Under the pieces are notes generated by a model. That model had not been told where the DNA came from. It searched no databases and saw only the letters and a list, made by a program, of their open reading frames with translations. Shown here in pieces: positions 44,278 through 55,482 of a DNA stretch of 64,000 nt (position 1 is its first letter; each line of letters opens with the position of its first letter). The translations under genes were made by a program, and so were the position numbers. The DNA comes from Paenibacillus cymbidii (lineage in GTDB: Bacteria; Bacillota; Bacilli; Paenibacillales; NBRC-103111), in NCBI RefSeq assembly GCF_004764705.1, contig NZ_SHLX01000013.1, positions 62,001 through 126,000 of the forward strand. The letters are read 5' to 3'.

Positions 44278-45384
44278 TTACGAGAACCGGTGCGTACCGC
44301 TGCTCACGTCCCCGTCGAGATCGACGCGAATAATCGGATGCCCGTCCCAGTTGGTGCCGAGCTGCGTAAACGTGCAGACGTAGTTGCTGCCCAAATCGTG
44401 CACGTACGGCGTTTGTTTGGGGGCGCCGGACATTTTATCCGAGCGGTGGATCTTCGACGTGTCGCCATTGGCGATGTCGATCAAATCCTTCAACGCCTTG
44501 GGCGTCACGCCCTTGCCGTTCGTATTGACCCACGCCTGCATGCCGCTGTTCGTTTGCAGCGTGCAATTGGCCGGCGGGACGAAATGAGACGCCACCGCAG
44601 CAGCCAAATTGTCCTGCACGTCGTAAGCGTTCATGTCGGAGCCGGCGATGAACTGGTCCGCCGCCGTCTGCGTCGCGCCATTAAAGTCGCCCGCCAGCGT
44701 CACGTTCGGCAGCCCGAGCGTCGACAACTCCGTGTTAAGCGCGGCGAACGTCGTAATCTTTTTGTTGCCGGTGCCGTTCCACATCAGCTGCGCCGGTCCG
44801 CCGGTAGCCGGGCCGGGCGATGCGGCGGCTGCGGAGCGCTCGCCCGGCGCCGAATCGGCAGCGCTCTCCGGCAGCGCGCCGTCATGGCCGGCCGCTTGCG
44901 CCTGCGCGCCCATGTCGCTCGCTTCCTGCTCAAGCGTTGCGTCGTCGTTGATCGCCGTGTCGCCCATCTGCATCGACGGCTGCACACGGCCTTGCCGCTG
45001 CTGGACGACATGCCACGCTTCGTGCGGCAGGTGCGTCTCCTGCCCCGGCCCGAGGTGGATGTCGTCGCCCTGCGCATAAGCAAGCGCGTCCAGCTTGGCC
45101 GGCTCGGGCGAATTGCGGTGCACGTTCACGTCCGACAAATCCATGCCGGATAGATGCTCCAGCCCGGCCTGCAGCTCTTCCGGCATACCGGAGCCGTCCG
45201 CGGACGCCGTCGTCGGCGCCGCAGCGCCGGCTAGCGACGTCATCAGCTGCATCGTGCCCCGGTTGCCGAGCTTGCGCTGCATCTCGGCGACGGCCGATTC
45301 GGGCGCGCCCCCGCCGGCCTTGCGGCCCGTGGGGGTCGGAGCGGAGCGCGTTGCCCGGTTCGGCCTGCGCGAAGTGGTGTACAT
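44278..45384 (-). CDS. eCIS-core (DUF4157) protein with an unrecognised C-terminal domain
   Basis: A 368-residue soluble protein without a signal peptide. A basic, disordered N-terminus (about 1-70) is followed by an eCIS-core/DUF4157 domain (about 70-150) with the metallopeptidase-like motif LPHEAWHVVQQ. A low-complexity Ala/Ser linker follows (about 165-205), then a C-terminal domain of about 160 residues, with ALNTELSTLGLPNVTLAGDF and YVHDLGSNYVCTFTQLGTNW, that I do not recognise. DUF4157 is found in cargo of extracellular contractile injection systems and in polymorphic toxins, so the C-terminus may be an effector. No injection-system genes occur in the window. ATG 45384 has GGGAGGG upstream; an ATG 3 bp earlier is equally possible. 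Confidence 0.75.
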   Translation of the reverse strand: MYTTSRRPNRATRSAPTPTGRKAGGGAPESAVAEMQRKLGNRGTMQLMTSLAGAAAPTTASADGSGMPEELQAGLEHLSGMDLSDVNVHRNSPEPAKLDALAYAQGDDIHLGPGQETHLPHEAWHVVQQRQGRVQPSMQMGDTAINDDATLEQEASDMGAQAQAAGHDGALPESAADSAPGERSAAAASPGPATGGPAQLMWNGTGNKKITTFAALNTELSTLGLPNVTLAGDFNGATQTAADQFIAGSDMNAYDVQDNLAAAVASHFVPPANCTLQTNSGMQAWVNTNGKGVTPKALKDLIDIANGDTSKIHRSDKMSGAPKQTPYVHDLGSNYVCTFTQLGTNWDGHPIIRVDLDGDVSSGTHRFS

Positions 45385-45575
45385 CATATCCCTCCCGTCA
45401 TGATGCGATCGTCTGTTCTCCGCTGAAGGAAGCATCGCTCCCCTTTCGCTCCCCCTAGCTTCGACTTCCGCCGCCCGATTTCCTTCCCTCCCCGCCAAAA
45501 TATGCCTTCCGGCGCAACCCTCCGGCTCGCAGCGCCCGTTTTCCTGCGTCGAAACTCCCGGCAACGCGCCTGCCG

Positions 45576-47534
45576 CTACACCATCGCGCGCCCCAGATGG
45601 CGCAAGTAGCGGCTGCGCACCGCCAGGAAATACGCCAGCTGCGCCAGCGCGAACAAGCCGATGCCCCGGATCGACGGCGCGAAGGCGTATGCGATCGCAT
45701 GCTGCGATTGCAGCACATACAGCGCAGCCATGGCCAGGAGCGCCGCGACCAGCACCGGCAGGAAGAACAACACGCCGAGCTGGATGGTGGCGGAGCGCCT
45801 CATTTCCCGCAGGCTGAGCCCGATGCGGGACAGACCGTTGTACAGCCGGCGGTCCTGATTCAATTCCGCGTACAGCTTGAAATACAGGAAGCTGACGGAA
45901 GAGAGCGAAAAAATCGCGGCTACGAACATCCCGATAAACGTCAACACGTTGGTCGGCCGGGTCATGTCCGCGTACGATGCGGCGCGGGCGTGAAGGAAGC
46001 CGCGCGGCTGCACGCCGATCTCGAGTCGCGGCCCCAGCTTGTCCTGCCACTCGACGCTGATCCGGGTTTCGTCGTCATCCATTCGCGGCATGCCTTTGCC
46101 CCATCCCGGGACAGAGTAGAACACCGTCTCCTGTCCCCTCCGGCTCTCCCGCTCCGACCGCTTCAGCCGCTCGAATACGGAGTCCGACACGACGAGCACA
46201 TCGCTCTCGGCAACGTACGGCAGCGCTTCCGGCTCCCACTGCTGAACCACGCGGATCGTTTCCTGCCTTTCGCCCACCGTCAGCCGGTCGATTTGCCGCC
46301 GCGCCGCGTCCTTGTCGTTCGTCGAACGCTTCGACACGAGCCGAATCGCCTCCGCATCCCTAAGCGGACCGGACGGCTCCGCCAACAAATAAGGCGCCAG
46401 CCGATCGAACGCAGACTTGCCAATGACGGTGGCGAGCTCAAAATCCGCTATCGCATCATATTCGCGAACGACAGGGTGGACGTAGGGAACCGCAACGGAC
46501 GCAAACGCCACTCCTCGTTCGGCCAGTCCCTGCTCGAATGCGGCGATATCGCCCTTCCAGCCGTCCCCGGGGAAGGCGTCGTAGCGGAAGGCGAAAGGAT
46601 TTTGCCGATACTCCTTCTTGCCGACTTCCTCCTGGGTGATGACAATGCCCGCCGCCACGCACGCCATCGCCATGACTGCCGTCACCATAAAAAACATCCG
46701 CGCATTGTCCTTGATTTTATAGGCCATTTCCGATATCCAGAGCAGGTTGACGCCGCGCCAGAAGAGCGGCCGGTTCCGCTTCAGCAGCCGGATCAGCAGC
46801 ACGCTGAGCTGGGTGTAGAACAAGTAAGTGCCGATCAGCATGAACCCGATCAGCAGCAGTACGACCGGCAGCTGTTCCAGTTCGTTCGTGCCGAGCAAGT
46901 AGAACGCCGCGGCAAAACAAAGGGCCGACAGCGCCCCCAGCCATATGGACACGCGGGGCTCCGGCTTCGGCTTATGCGCGCCCTGCAGCAACTCGAGCGA
47001 GCGGCTGCGCCGGATGAACGCCGCCGTAAACAGCGATACGAGCATAAACAGGGCAGCGAACGCCGCCACCGTCAGCAGAGCGGCTTGCCACGACCAGTAA
47101 AACGGCAGCGGCTTCATTTCGATCACCTTGGCCCCGTACAGCAGAAACAGCTTGGACAGGACGACACCCGCGGCGATGCCGGAGACGATTGACGCCGCGC
47201 CGATCGCCATATTTTCGAGCCAGATGAGCCGGTTGAGCTGGCTGCCCGTCGCGCCGAGCAGCGTCAGCAGGCCCAATTCCTTCGAACGCGCCTTCAGGAA
47301 AGCGCTTGTCGAGTACAGCACGAACAGGAACGAGAACAGAAACACGACCGCTTCCGCCGCCTGCATGCCCATGCGCACGCTGGCCCCCAGCAGCTCCTTG
47401 TCGAAGTCCGGATGAAACATGAACATCGCGTACATGAAGAAAATCGTCACCGAAAACCCGCTGCTCAGAAAAAAGGCGGCGTACGCCCTGGCATTGCGCT
47501 TTACGTTAAGGAACGCGAACCGGCGAAAGCTCAT
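45576..47534 (-). CDS. BceB-type ABC transporter permease
   Basis: A 652-residue permease with ten hydrophobic segments and the large extracellular domain (about 215-430) of bacitracin-sensing transporters. The N-terminus MSFRRFAFLNVKRNARAYAA matches the BceB pattern. ATG 47534 was preferred over the ATG 6 bp upstream because GGGAGGG is then 8 nt away. The gene overlaps the ATPase gene by 29 bp. Bce-type transporters both sense and remove peptide antibiotics, working through the histidine kinase encoded upstream. Confidence 0.9.
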   Translation of the reverse strand: MSFRRFAFLNVKRNARAYAAFFLSSGFSVTIFFMYAMFMFHPDFDKELLGASVRMGMQAAEAVVFLFSFLFVLYSTSAFLKARSKELGLLTLLGATGSQLNRLIWLENMAIGAASIVSGIAAGVVLSKLFLLYGAKVIEMKPLPFYWSWQAALLTVAAFAALFMLVSLFTAAFIRRSRSLELLQGAHKPKPEPRVSIWLGALSALCFAAAFYLLGTNELEQLPVVLLLIGFMLIGTYLFYTQLSVLLIRLLKRNRPLFWRGVNLLWISEMAYKIKDNARMFFMVTAVMAMACVAAGIVITQEEVGKKEYRQNPFAFRYDAFPGDGWKGDIAAFEQGLAERGVAFASVAVPYVHPVVREYDAIADFELATVIGKSAFDRLAPYLLAEPSGPLRDAEAIRLVSKRSTNDKDAARRQIDRLTVGERQETIRVVQQWEPEALPYVAESDVLVVSDSVFERLKRSERESRRGQETVFYSVPGWGKGMPRMDDDETRISVEWQDKLGPRLEIGVQPRGFLHARAASYADMTRPTNVLTFIGMFVAAIFSLSSVSFLYFKLYAELNQDRRLYNGLSRIGLSLREMRRSATIQLGVLFFLPVLVAALLAMAALYVLQSQHAIAYAFAPSIRGIGLFALAQLAYFLAVRSRYLRHLGRAMV

Positions 47535-48279
47535 GCGCATTCCCTCCCAGAAACGACAGCATGTCGAGAATCGACTGAAAAAACGTTTGACGGTTGTCGC
47601 CGCGATGAAGTTCGTTGTACAATCGGCCGTCCTTGATGAACAGGACGCGGTGGCAGAAGCTGGCCGCCAGCGGATCGTGGGTGACCAGCATCGTGGTCGT
47701 GCCGTCGGTTTCGTTCAGCTTCGCCATCAGCTCCATCACGGTGCGGGACGACCGGGAATCGAGCGCTCCCGTCGGCTCGTCGGCGAGCAGCAGCGACGGA
47801 GCGTGGATGACCGCCCGGGCAATCGCGGCCCGCTGGCGCTGACCGCCCGACACTTCGTACGTCCGTTTGCGCAAAATATCGGCAATTCCCAGCTTGTCCG
47901 CGACCTCCTGCAGCTTCGCTTCCATCTCGCGCAGCTTGACGTTGTCGAGCGTCAGCGGCAGGACGATGTTTTCCGCGATCGTCAGCGTGTCGAGAAGATT
48001 GAACTCCTGAAACACGAAGCCGAGGTTCCGGCGGCGAAAGCGGGCAAGCTCGTTTTTGCCCAGCCGAAACGGGTTGTTTCCGCCGATCAGCAGCTCGCCC
48101 GCGCTCGGGGCGTCGATCGTGGCCACCATGTTGAGCAGCGTCGTTTTGCCGCTTCCCGACGGCCCCATGATGCCGACGAACTCGCCTTGTTCGATGACGA
48201 GGCTGATGTCGGCCAGCGCCCGGGTCAACACCTGGCCTTCGTATACTTTGCTCAGCTTGTGGATACGGAGCATCTCCAT
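47506..48279 (-). CDS. BceA-type ABC transporter ATPase
   Basis: A 257-residue ATP-binding protein: Walker A GPSGSGKTT, Q-loop VFQEFNLLDTLT, signature VSGGQRQRAAIARA, Walker B LLLADEPTGALD and H-loop VTHDPLAA. The ADEPTGALDS form is typical of the MacB/BceA group. It is the first gene of the transporter pair. Its start is separated from the kinase gene by a terminator and repeat cassette F, so the two operons are transcribed independently. Confidence 0.94.
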   Translation of the reverse strand: MEMLRIHKLSKVYEGQVLTRALADISLVIEQGEFVGIMGPSGSGKTTLLNMVATIDAPSAGELLIGGNNPFRLGKNELARFRRRNLGFVFQEFNLLDTLTIAENIVLPLTLDNVKLREMEAKLQEVADKLGIADILRKRTYEVSGGQRQRAAIARAVIHAPSLLLADEPTGALDSRSSRTVMELMAKLNETDGTTTMLVTHDPLAASFCHRVLFIKDGRLYNELHRGDNRQTFFQSILDMLSFLGGNAHELSPVRVP

Positions 48280-48439
48280 CCGCTTTGTTCTCTCCTTCCC
48301 GCTTTCGGTTGTTTCTATCGTATCCCATCCGCCGCCCGCGAACCATCGAATCGTCTTACGCGAACCTTACACCGGTGTAAGGCGGCGTTGTCGCTGCGCT
48401 TCAAAAAGCCAGGTGCGTCGCTCGGTACCCCCTGTCACC

Positions 48440-48631
48440 AAATAGCCCATAAAAACTTGCTTATTCGTGCCATTACACTCGTTTAGGGAGAAATAGCCAG
48501 TGAAAACACTGGTTATTTCCCTGTAACATTCGGATTTGGAGCGATTTTGCGCGAATAGACCATGTTTTCACTGGCTATTTTTGAGGAAATGGAGGGAAAT
48601 GAGGAAATAAGCCATTTTTCATTGGCTATTT
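48440..48631. repeat. Four-palindrome cassette F (T1-T2-T2-T1)
   Basis: Palindromes are centred at 48453, 48504.5, 48566.5 and 48618, with steps of 51.5, 62 and 51.5 bp. It sits in the 425-bp gap between the kinase gene and the BceA gene. The remaining gap contains the kinase terminator and the presumed promoter of the transporter genes (the GTAAGG…TTACACC area at 48356-48376 has dyad symmetry and may bind the response regulator). Confidence 0.9.
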
Positions 48632-48687
48632 CGATGATCAAGCTCCATGATTGCAGGGGCCCCGGACGCCAATCGTTTTTTTGTAAG

Positions 48688-48716
48688 CAAAAAAAAACCG
48701 CCCCTCAACAGGAGCG
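48688..48716 (-). terminator. Rho-independent terminator of the BceRS-like operon
   Basis: On the minus strand a stem CGCTCC / GGGGCG with a 6-nt loop is followed by a run of nine U residues. It overlaps the last codons of the kinase gene, whose stop is at 48705. Confidence 0.9.
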
Positions 48717-49700
48717 ATCTTTCGCTGCAAATACAATACGCACCGTCGTGCCGGCGCCGACTTCCGATTCCAGCTCCACCGCGTGGCCGAGCCGGGCGCA
48801 AATTTCGCGCACGAGGTACAGCCCCATACCCGTCGATTCACTGAACTCCCTTCCGCGGCTCCCCGTAAAATAAGGCTCAAACACGCGGCGAATGTCGTGC
48901 TTCGGGATGCCGATGCCGTAGTCCCGGACTTGCAGCACCGTCTGCAGCTCCCGTTCGTCCGCCGAAATCTCGACGTTCCGCCCCGAGCCGGACGAGTATT
49001 TGACGGCATTCGTGACGAGCTGATCCAGCGCAAACGCCAGCCACTTCTCGTCGGAGTAGACGAGCGCCGTCTCCGCGATCCGCACGTCCGGGTACACCCG
49101 GTTGCGGATAAACAGCCGCCGGTTCGCCGTCACCGCCTGCCGGGCGATCCGCAGCAGCGACACGGGCTCCACGACAAAGTCGTGCTCGAACCGGTCGAGC
49201 CGGGACGTGTAGAGCACCGTCTCCAACCCTTTCTGCAGCCGTTCGGCCTCCTCCTGGATGCCGAGAAACGGCGGGCCGTCTTCCTCCTGTACCGTCATCT
49301 GGATGACCGACAGCGGCGTCTTCATCTGGTGCGCCCATTGGGTGATGAACGTGTCCCGCGCGAGCAGCTTCTCCTCCAGTTGGCCGATTCGTTGCGCATA
49401 CCCGGCGTATTGTGCGGTCGTCAGCCGGCTCACCGCTTCGGCGAGCGGGGTTGGCCCGAGGTCCGGCGGCGCCGTTTCCTCCGGCGCTTGCGGCTGCGCG
49501 GACAACCGGCCATACAGCGCGCGCTGCGATACGAAACGATAGCCAAGATAGCCGGCAAGGATGGAGCCGCTGACGAGAGCGGCGTAGCCGATAATGGCGC
49601 CGTCCGTGAACCCGCCAAGCCAGTAGATCAGCGTAACAACCGCCAGCTGCGCCGCATACGCGGCGATCAGCGGGAACTGCTCGCGCACAAACAGCTTCAC
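48705..49700 (-). CDS. BceS-type intramembrane-sensing histidine kinase
   Basis: A 331-residue kinase with two closely spaced N-terminal helices (about 10-55) and almost no extracellular loop, as in BceS-like kinases that take their signal from the partner transporter. The phosphoacceptor motif is WAHQMKTPLSVIQMTV (His near 135). The ATP-binding domain shows DQLVTNAVKYSSGSG, VRDYGIGIPKHDI and GMGLYLVREIC. The GTG start at 49700 overlaps the regulator's stop (GTGA). Confidence 0.93.
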   Translation of the reverse strand: MKLFVREQFPLIAAYAAQLAVVTLIYWLGGFTDGAIIGYAALVSGSILAGYLGYRFVSQRALYGRLSAQPQAPEETAPPDLGPTPLAEAVSRLTTAQYAGYAQRIGQLEEKLLARDTFITQWAHQMKTPLSVIQMTVQEEDGPPFLGIQEEAERLQKGLETVLYTSRLDRFEHDFVVEPVSLLRIARQAVTANRRLFIRNRVYPDVRIAETALVYSDEKWLAFALDQLVTNAVKYSSGSGRNVEISADERELQTVLQVRDYGIGIPKHDIRRVFEPYFTGSRGREFSESTGMGLYLVREICARLGHAVELESEVGAGTTVRIVFAAKDRSC

Positions 49701-50398
49701 GACGGCGCCCTCCAGACGACGCGCAGCAGGTAGCCTTGCCCGCGCACCGTCTCCAGCGCTTCTTCGATGTTCAACTCCCGCAGCTTCCGGCGAACGCGCG
49801 TCACGTAAACGTTCAGCGTGTTGTCGTCGACGAACCTCTGATCGTCCCACAGCTTCTCCAGCAGGCGCTCCCGGCTGACCACGCGGCCGGCGCGCTGCAT
49901 CAGCGTTTCCAGCAGCAACGCTTCCTTGTGCCCGAGCTCGGTCCTGTTCCCGTCCAGCGCCGCCTCCAGCCGCTCCGGGTACAACGTCAAGCCGGCAACT
50001 TCGACGGTCCGTTCGCCCCGCTTGCCCGAATAATCGCCGTACGATCGGCGGAGATGGCTGCCAATCTTGGCCACGACCACTTCATAATGAAACGGCTTCG
50101 TGATGTAATCGTCCGCCCCGTTCTCCAGCGCCATGACCTGGTCCATCTTCCCTTCCCGCGCGGAAATGAACAGGATCGGGCAGTGGGACAACAGCCGGAT
50201 CTGCCGGCACCAGTAGTAGCCGTCGAACTTCGGCAGGCTGACGTCGAGCAGCACCAGCTCGGGCCGCAGCTGCTGAAACTGCTCCAGCACGCGATCGAAG
50301 TCCGCCGCCACGACAGCCGCATACCCGTACCGCTGAAGGTGCGCCTGCAGCAGCCGGCTGATGTTGGGATCGTCTTCGACGATGAAGATCGTGAACAA
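49697..50398 (-). CDS. BceR-type response regulator (OmpR family)
   Basis: A 233-residue regulator: receiver domain with IVEDDPNISRLL, phosphoacceptor LLDVSLPKFDG (Asp near 52) and ADDYITKPF, then an OmpR-type winged helix (ERLLEKLWDDQRFVDDNTLNVYVTRVRRKL). It starts with TTG at 50398, with GGAAGGAGG upstream. It forms an operon with the kinase and probably activates the separate BceAB-like pair. Confidence 0.94.
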   Translation of the reverse strand: MFTIFIVEDDPNISRLLQAHLQRYGYAAVVAADFDRVLEQFQQLRPELVLLDVSLPKFDGYYWCRQIRLLSHCPILFISAREGKMDQVMALENGADDYITKPFHYEVVVAKIGSHLRRSYGDYSGKRGERTVEVAGLTLYPERLEAALDGNRTELGHKEALLLETLMQRAGRVVSRERLLEKLWDDQRFVDDNTLNVYVTRVRRKLRELNIEEALETVRGQGYLLRVVWRAPS

Positions 50399-50428
50399 GG
50401 CGAACCTCCTTCCTGGCGTCGGAAGCGC

Positions 50429-50826
50429 TCAATGCGCTTTGGCCAGCTTGGCGTCCAGCGTCTTCAGCTCATCCAGCAAGGCGGCGCGGCGCGGGTATTT
50501 TTCGCCCAGCAGCCGAATCGACTCCCGCGCCTCCGTTTTCGCCCCCGCGTCGAAATAGCTTTGGATCAGCTGGGCCTGATAAAGCTCTTTCAGCTTGCCG
50601 TAGTGGCGCTTGCCCCCACGCAAGCCCACTCGGATTCATGGACGCGATAGTACCCTTCCTGCCTCAGCCCGTCCAGGCACAGCTTCTCCGCCGCCTCGTA
50701 TTGCTTCGCCGCCATGGCGCGCTCGACGGCCATTCGCCGCATTTCCACCGCGTCCAGATGCTCCATGATGTAACGCTCCGCCGCCGCTGCGCCGTCGAGC
50801 CGTTCCGTGATGCGGGCGACGATCAC
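50429..50826 (-). pseudogene. Remnant of a SWIM-type zinc finger/TPR-like protein
   Basis: Two overlapping minus-strand frames give pieces of one protein. One reads AVERAMAAKQYEAAEKLCLDG; the other reads KRHYGKLKELYQAQ and ARESIRLLGEKYPRRAALL. Together they resemble the helical C-terminus of SWIM zinc finger proteins common in Paenibacillaceae, with a frameshift or deletion near 50600-50630 that removes about 25 residues. The SWIM part itself is absent. This lies just upstream of the response regulator. Confidence 0.45.
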
Positions 50827-50984
50827 ATGCGATTCGCCAACGAGTCCGTCATCGTCATCCCGCCATCCACTGAAAATTGGGTCAGCCGCCCGTTTGCTGT
50901 TTCCCTGCCTGACGCGCGACCGGGTTCACTGGTATTCTAGCATACTTGTCCGATTCCACAAGCTCGCCTCTCTCCCCGCAGCGA

Positions 50985-51032
50985 CAAAAAAACGCCGCCG
51001 ACGCGCAGGTTTCCCCGCATCGCCAAGCGGCG
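50985..51032 (-). terminator. Rho-independent terminator of the pyruvate carboxylase gene
   Basis: On the minus strand a long GC-rich hairpin with outer arms CGCCGC / GCGGCG and inner GCGGG / CCTGC around GAAA is followed by seven U residues. It starts 18 bp after the pyc stop. Confidence 0.85.
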
Positions 51033-51050
51033 CCTAGCGCCCTCCAGCTC

Positions 51051-54500
<3,450 letters not shown>

Positions 54501-54510
54501 ATATTCACTC

Positions 54511-54570
54511 CTATTCAAGGTGAATAGCCTTAAATAGTATATAATATATATTTAATGTTGTACATTATTT
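54511..54570 (-). promoter_or_regulatory. AT-rich promoter region of pyc with two palindromes
   Basis: A palindrome CTATTC-N5-GAATAG lies at 54511-54527, just upstream of the ribosome site, and TAATG-N5-CATTA lies near 54551-54565. Between them is a run of alternating A/T (about 54530-54552) with several possible -10 boxes on the minus strand. The exact promoter cannot be fixed by eye. Confidence 0.4.
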
Positions 54571-54579
54571 AGTGGAGAC

Positions 54580-54620
54580 AAAAAATCGGCAGCCCGGGAC
54601 ATTCCGCCCCCGCTGCCGAT
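54580..54620 (-). terminator. Rho-independent terminator after the HAD gene
   Basis: On the minus strand the stem TCGGCAGC / GCTGCCGA with a GC-rich inner region is followed by six U residues. It closes the sugar-import operon that ends with the HAD phosphatase gene and insulates pyc. Confidence 0.9.
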
Positions 54621-54642
54621 ATCATTACGAGCTTCATACGCG

Positions 54643-55482
54643 CTATCGCGACCCGGCCCCGGCTCCGGTCGTCGGGTCGTGCGCCGGCAAACGGTCCCAG
54701 CCGTTCGCCTCCGCCAGCTGCCGGAACGCGTCGATGACGCCGTCCGAGCAGGCCGCTTCGCCGACGAAGCCGCCAGTCGCGCGAACGCGCTCTTTTACCT
54801 CTTCGTGGGCGTTGGCCGGACCAATCGCGTGCGTCGCCACATCCGCCGCCATCATGCTCAAATCCATTCGTTCGTCGCCCGCGACGACGATCTCGTCCGG
54901 CGCCAAGCCGAGCAGCCGCGCCATCTCGCGCACCGCCGTGCCTTTGCGCAGAAACGCCGGATGGGCATAAAACCGACGCTCCTCCGCGATCGTTTCGATC
55001 CGCAGCTCCGGGCGGCGCAGCGCCTGCTCCTCCATAAACGCAAGCAGCCGCTCCGCATCCCGATCCAAGGCGGTCATCGCGTACCAGTAGCCGTTGAAGC
55101 TCATCGCCGCCGGGTCGAACCGGCTTGCCGTTTCGCGCATTAGCGGATACAGCTCGGCTTGCACCGCTACGGCCAGCCGCCGCTCCATTTCGCCCGTGTA
55201 CGGCTGCACCTTGACCAGCGTCCCGTCAAGCGGCCGGGTCAGGTACAGGCCGGAACCGCCGACCACATAGGTCGGCGGCGTTTGCACCGTGCTGGCGTGC
55301 AGCAAGTTCAGCTGCGGCGGCAGCTCCCACGTCGTGCAGGTCGCCCAGCCGCATCCCCGCCCGGCCAGCTGGTCGAGGAAAGCCGCGAAGCGGTCGGGGA
55401 ACCGCGCATAGGGCCGATAGCCGCCGCCGAGCGCCGTGCCGTCCAGATCGGTGACGAACAGCTTGGGGAACGGGCGCGTCAT
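54643..55482 (-). CDS. HAD-superfamily phosphatase (Cof/sucrose-phosphatase-like)
   Basis: A 279-residue cytoplasmic hydrolase. Motif I is VTDLDGTALGG (Asp nucleophile near residue 11), and a C2-type cap is present between about 80 and 190. Motif III Lys lies in FLRKGTAV and motif IV in VVAGDERMDLSMM. Substrates of this class are sugar phosphates or similar small phosphates. ATG 55482 overlaps the stop of the solute-binding protein gene (ATGA), so it belongs to the sugar-import operon and may act on the imported sugar's phosphate (inference). Confidence 0.85.
   Translation of the reverse strand: MTRPFPKLFVTDLDGTALGGGYRPYARFPDRFAAFLDQLAGRGCGWATCTTWELPPQLNLLHASTVQTPPTYVVGGSGLYLTRPLDGTLVKVQPYTGEMERRLAVAVQAELYPLMRETASRFDPAAMSFNGYWYAMTALDRDAERLLAFMEEQALRRPELRIETIAEERRFYAHPAFLRKGTAVREMARLLGLAPDEIVVAGDERMDLSMMAADVATHAIGPANAHEEVKERVRATGGFVGEAACSDGVIDAFRQLAEANGWDRLPAHDPTTGAGAGSR

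Noticed and set aside
43950..44333. Short open frames in the palindrome cassettes (for example peptides with FSLAIF or MAYFA)
   Set aside because: They recur wherever a cassette occurs and are simply translations of the AATAGCCA/TGGCTATT repeats; there are no consistent ribosome sites or lengths.
45388..46050. N-terminal 221-residue extension of the eCIS-core gene
   Set aside because: It overlaps the BceB gene out of frame and is Arg/Gly/Ala-rich shadow sequence; GGGAGGG precedes ATG 45384.
48440..48631. Cassettes as ordinary Rho-independent terminators
   Set aside because: The hairpins lack U-runs, come in fours at fixed spacing, and at cassettes F and B a separate terminator or an operon-internal position argues against simple termination.
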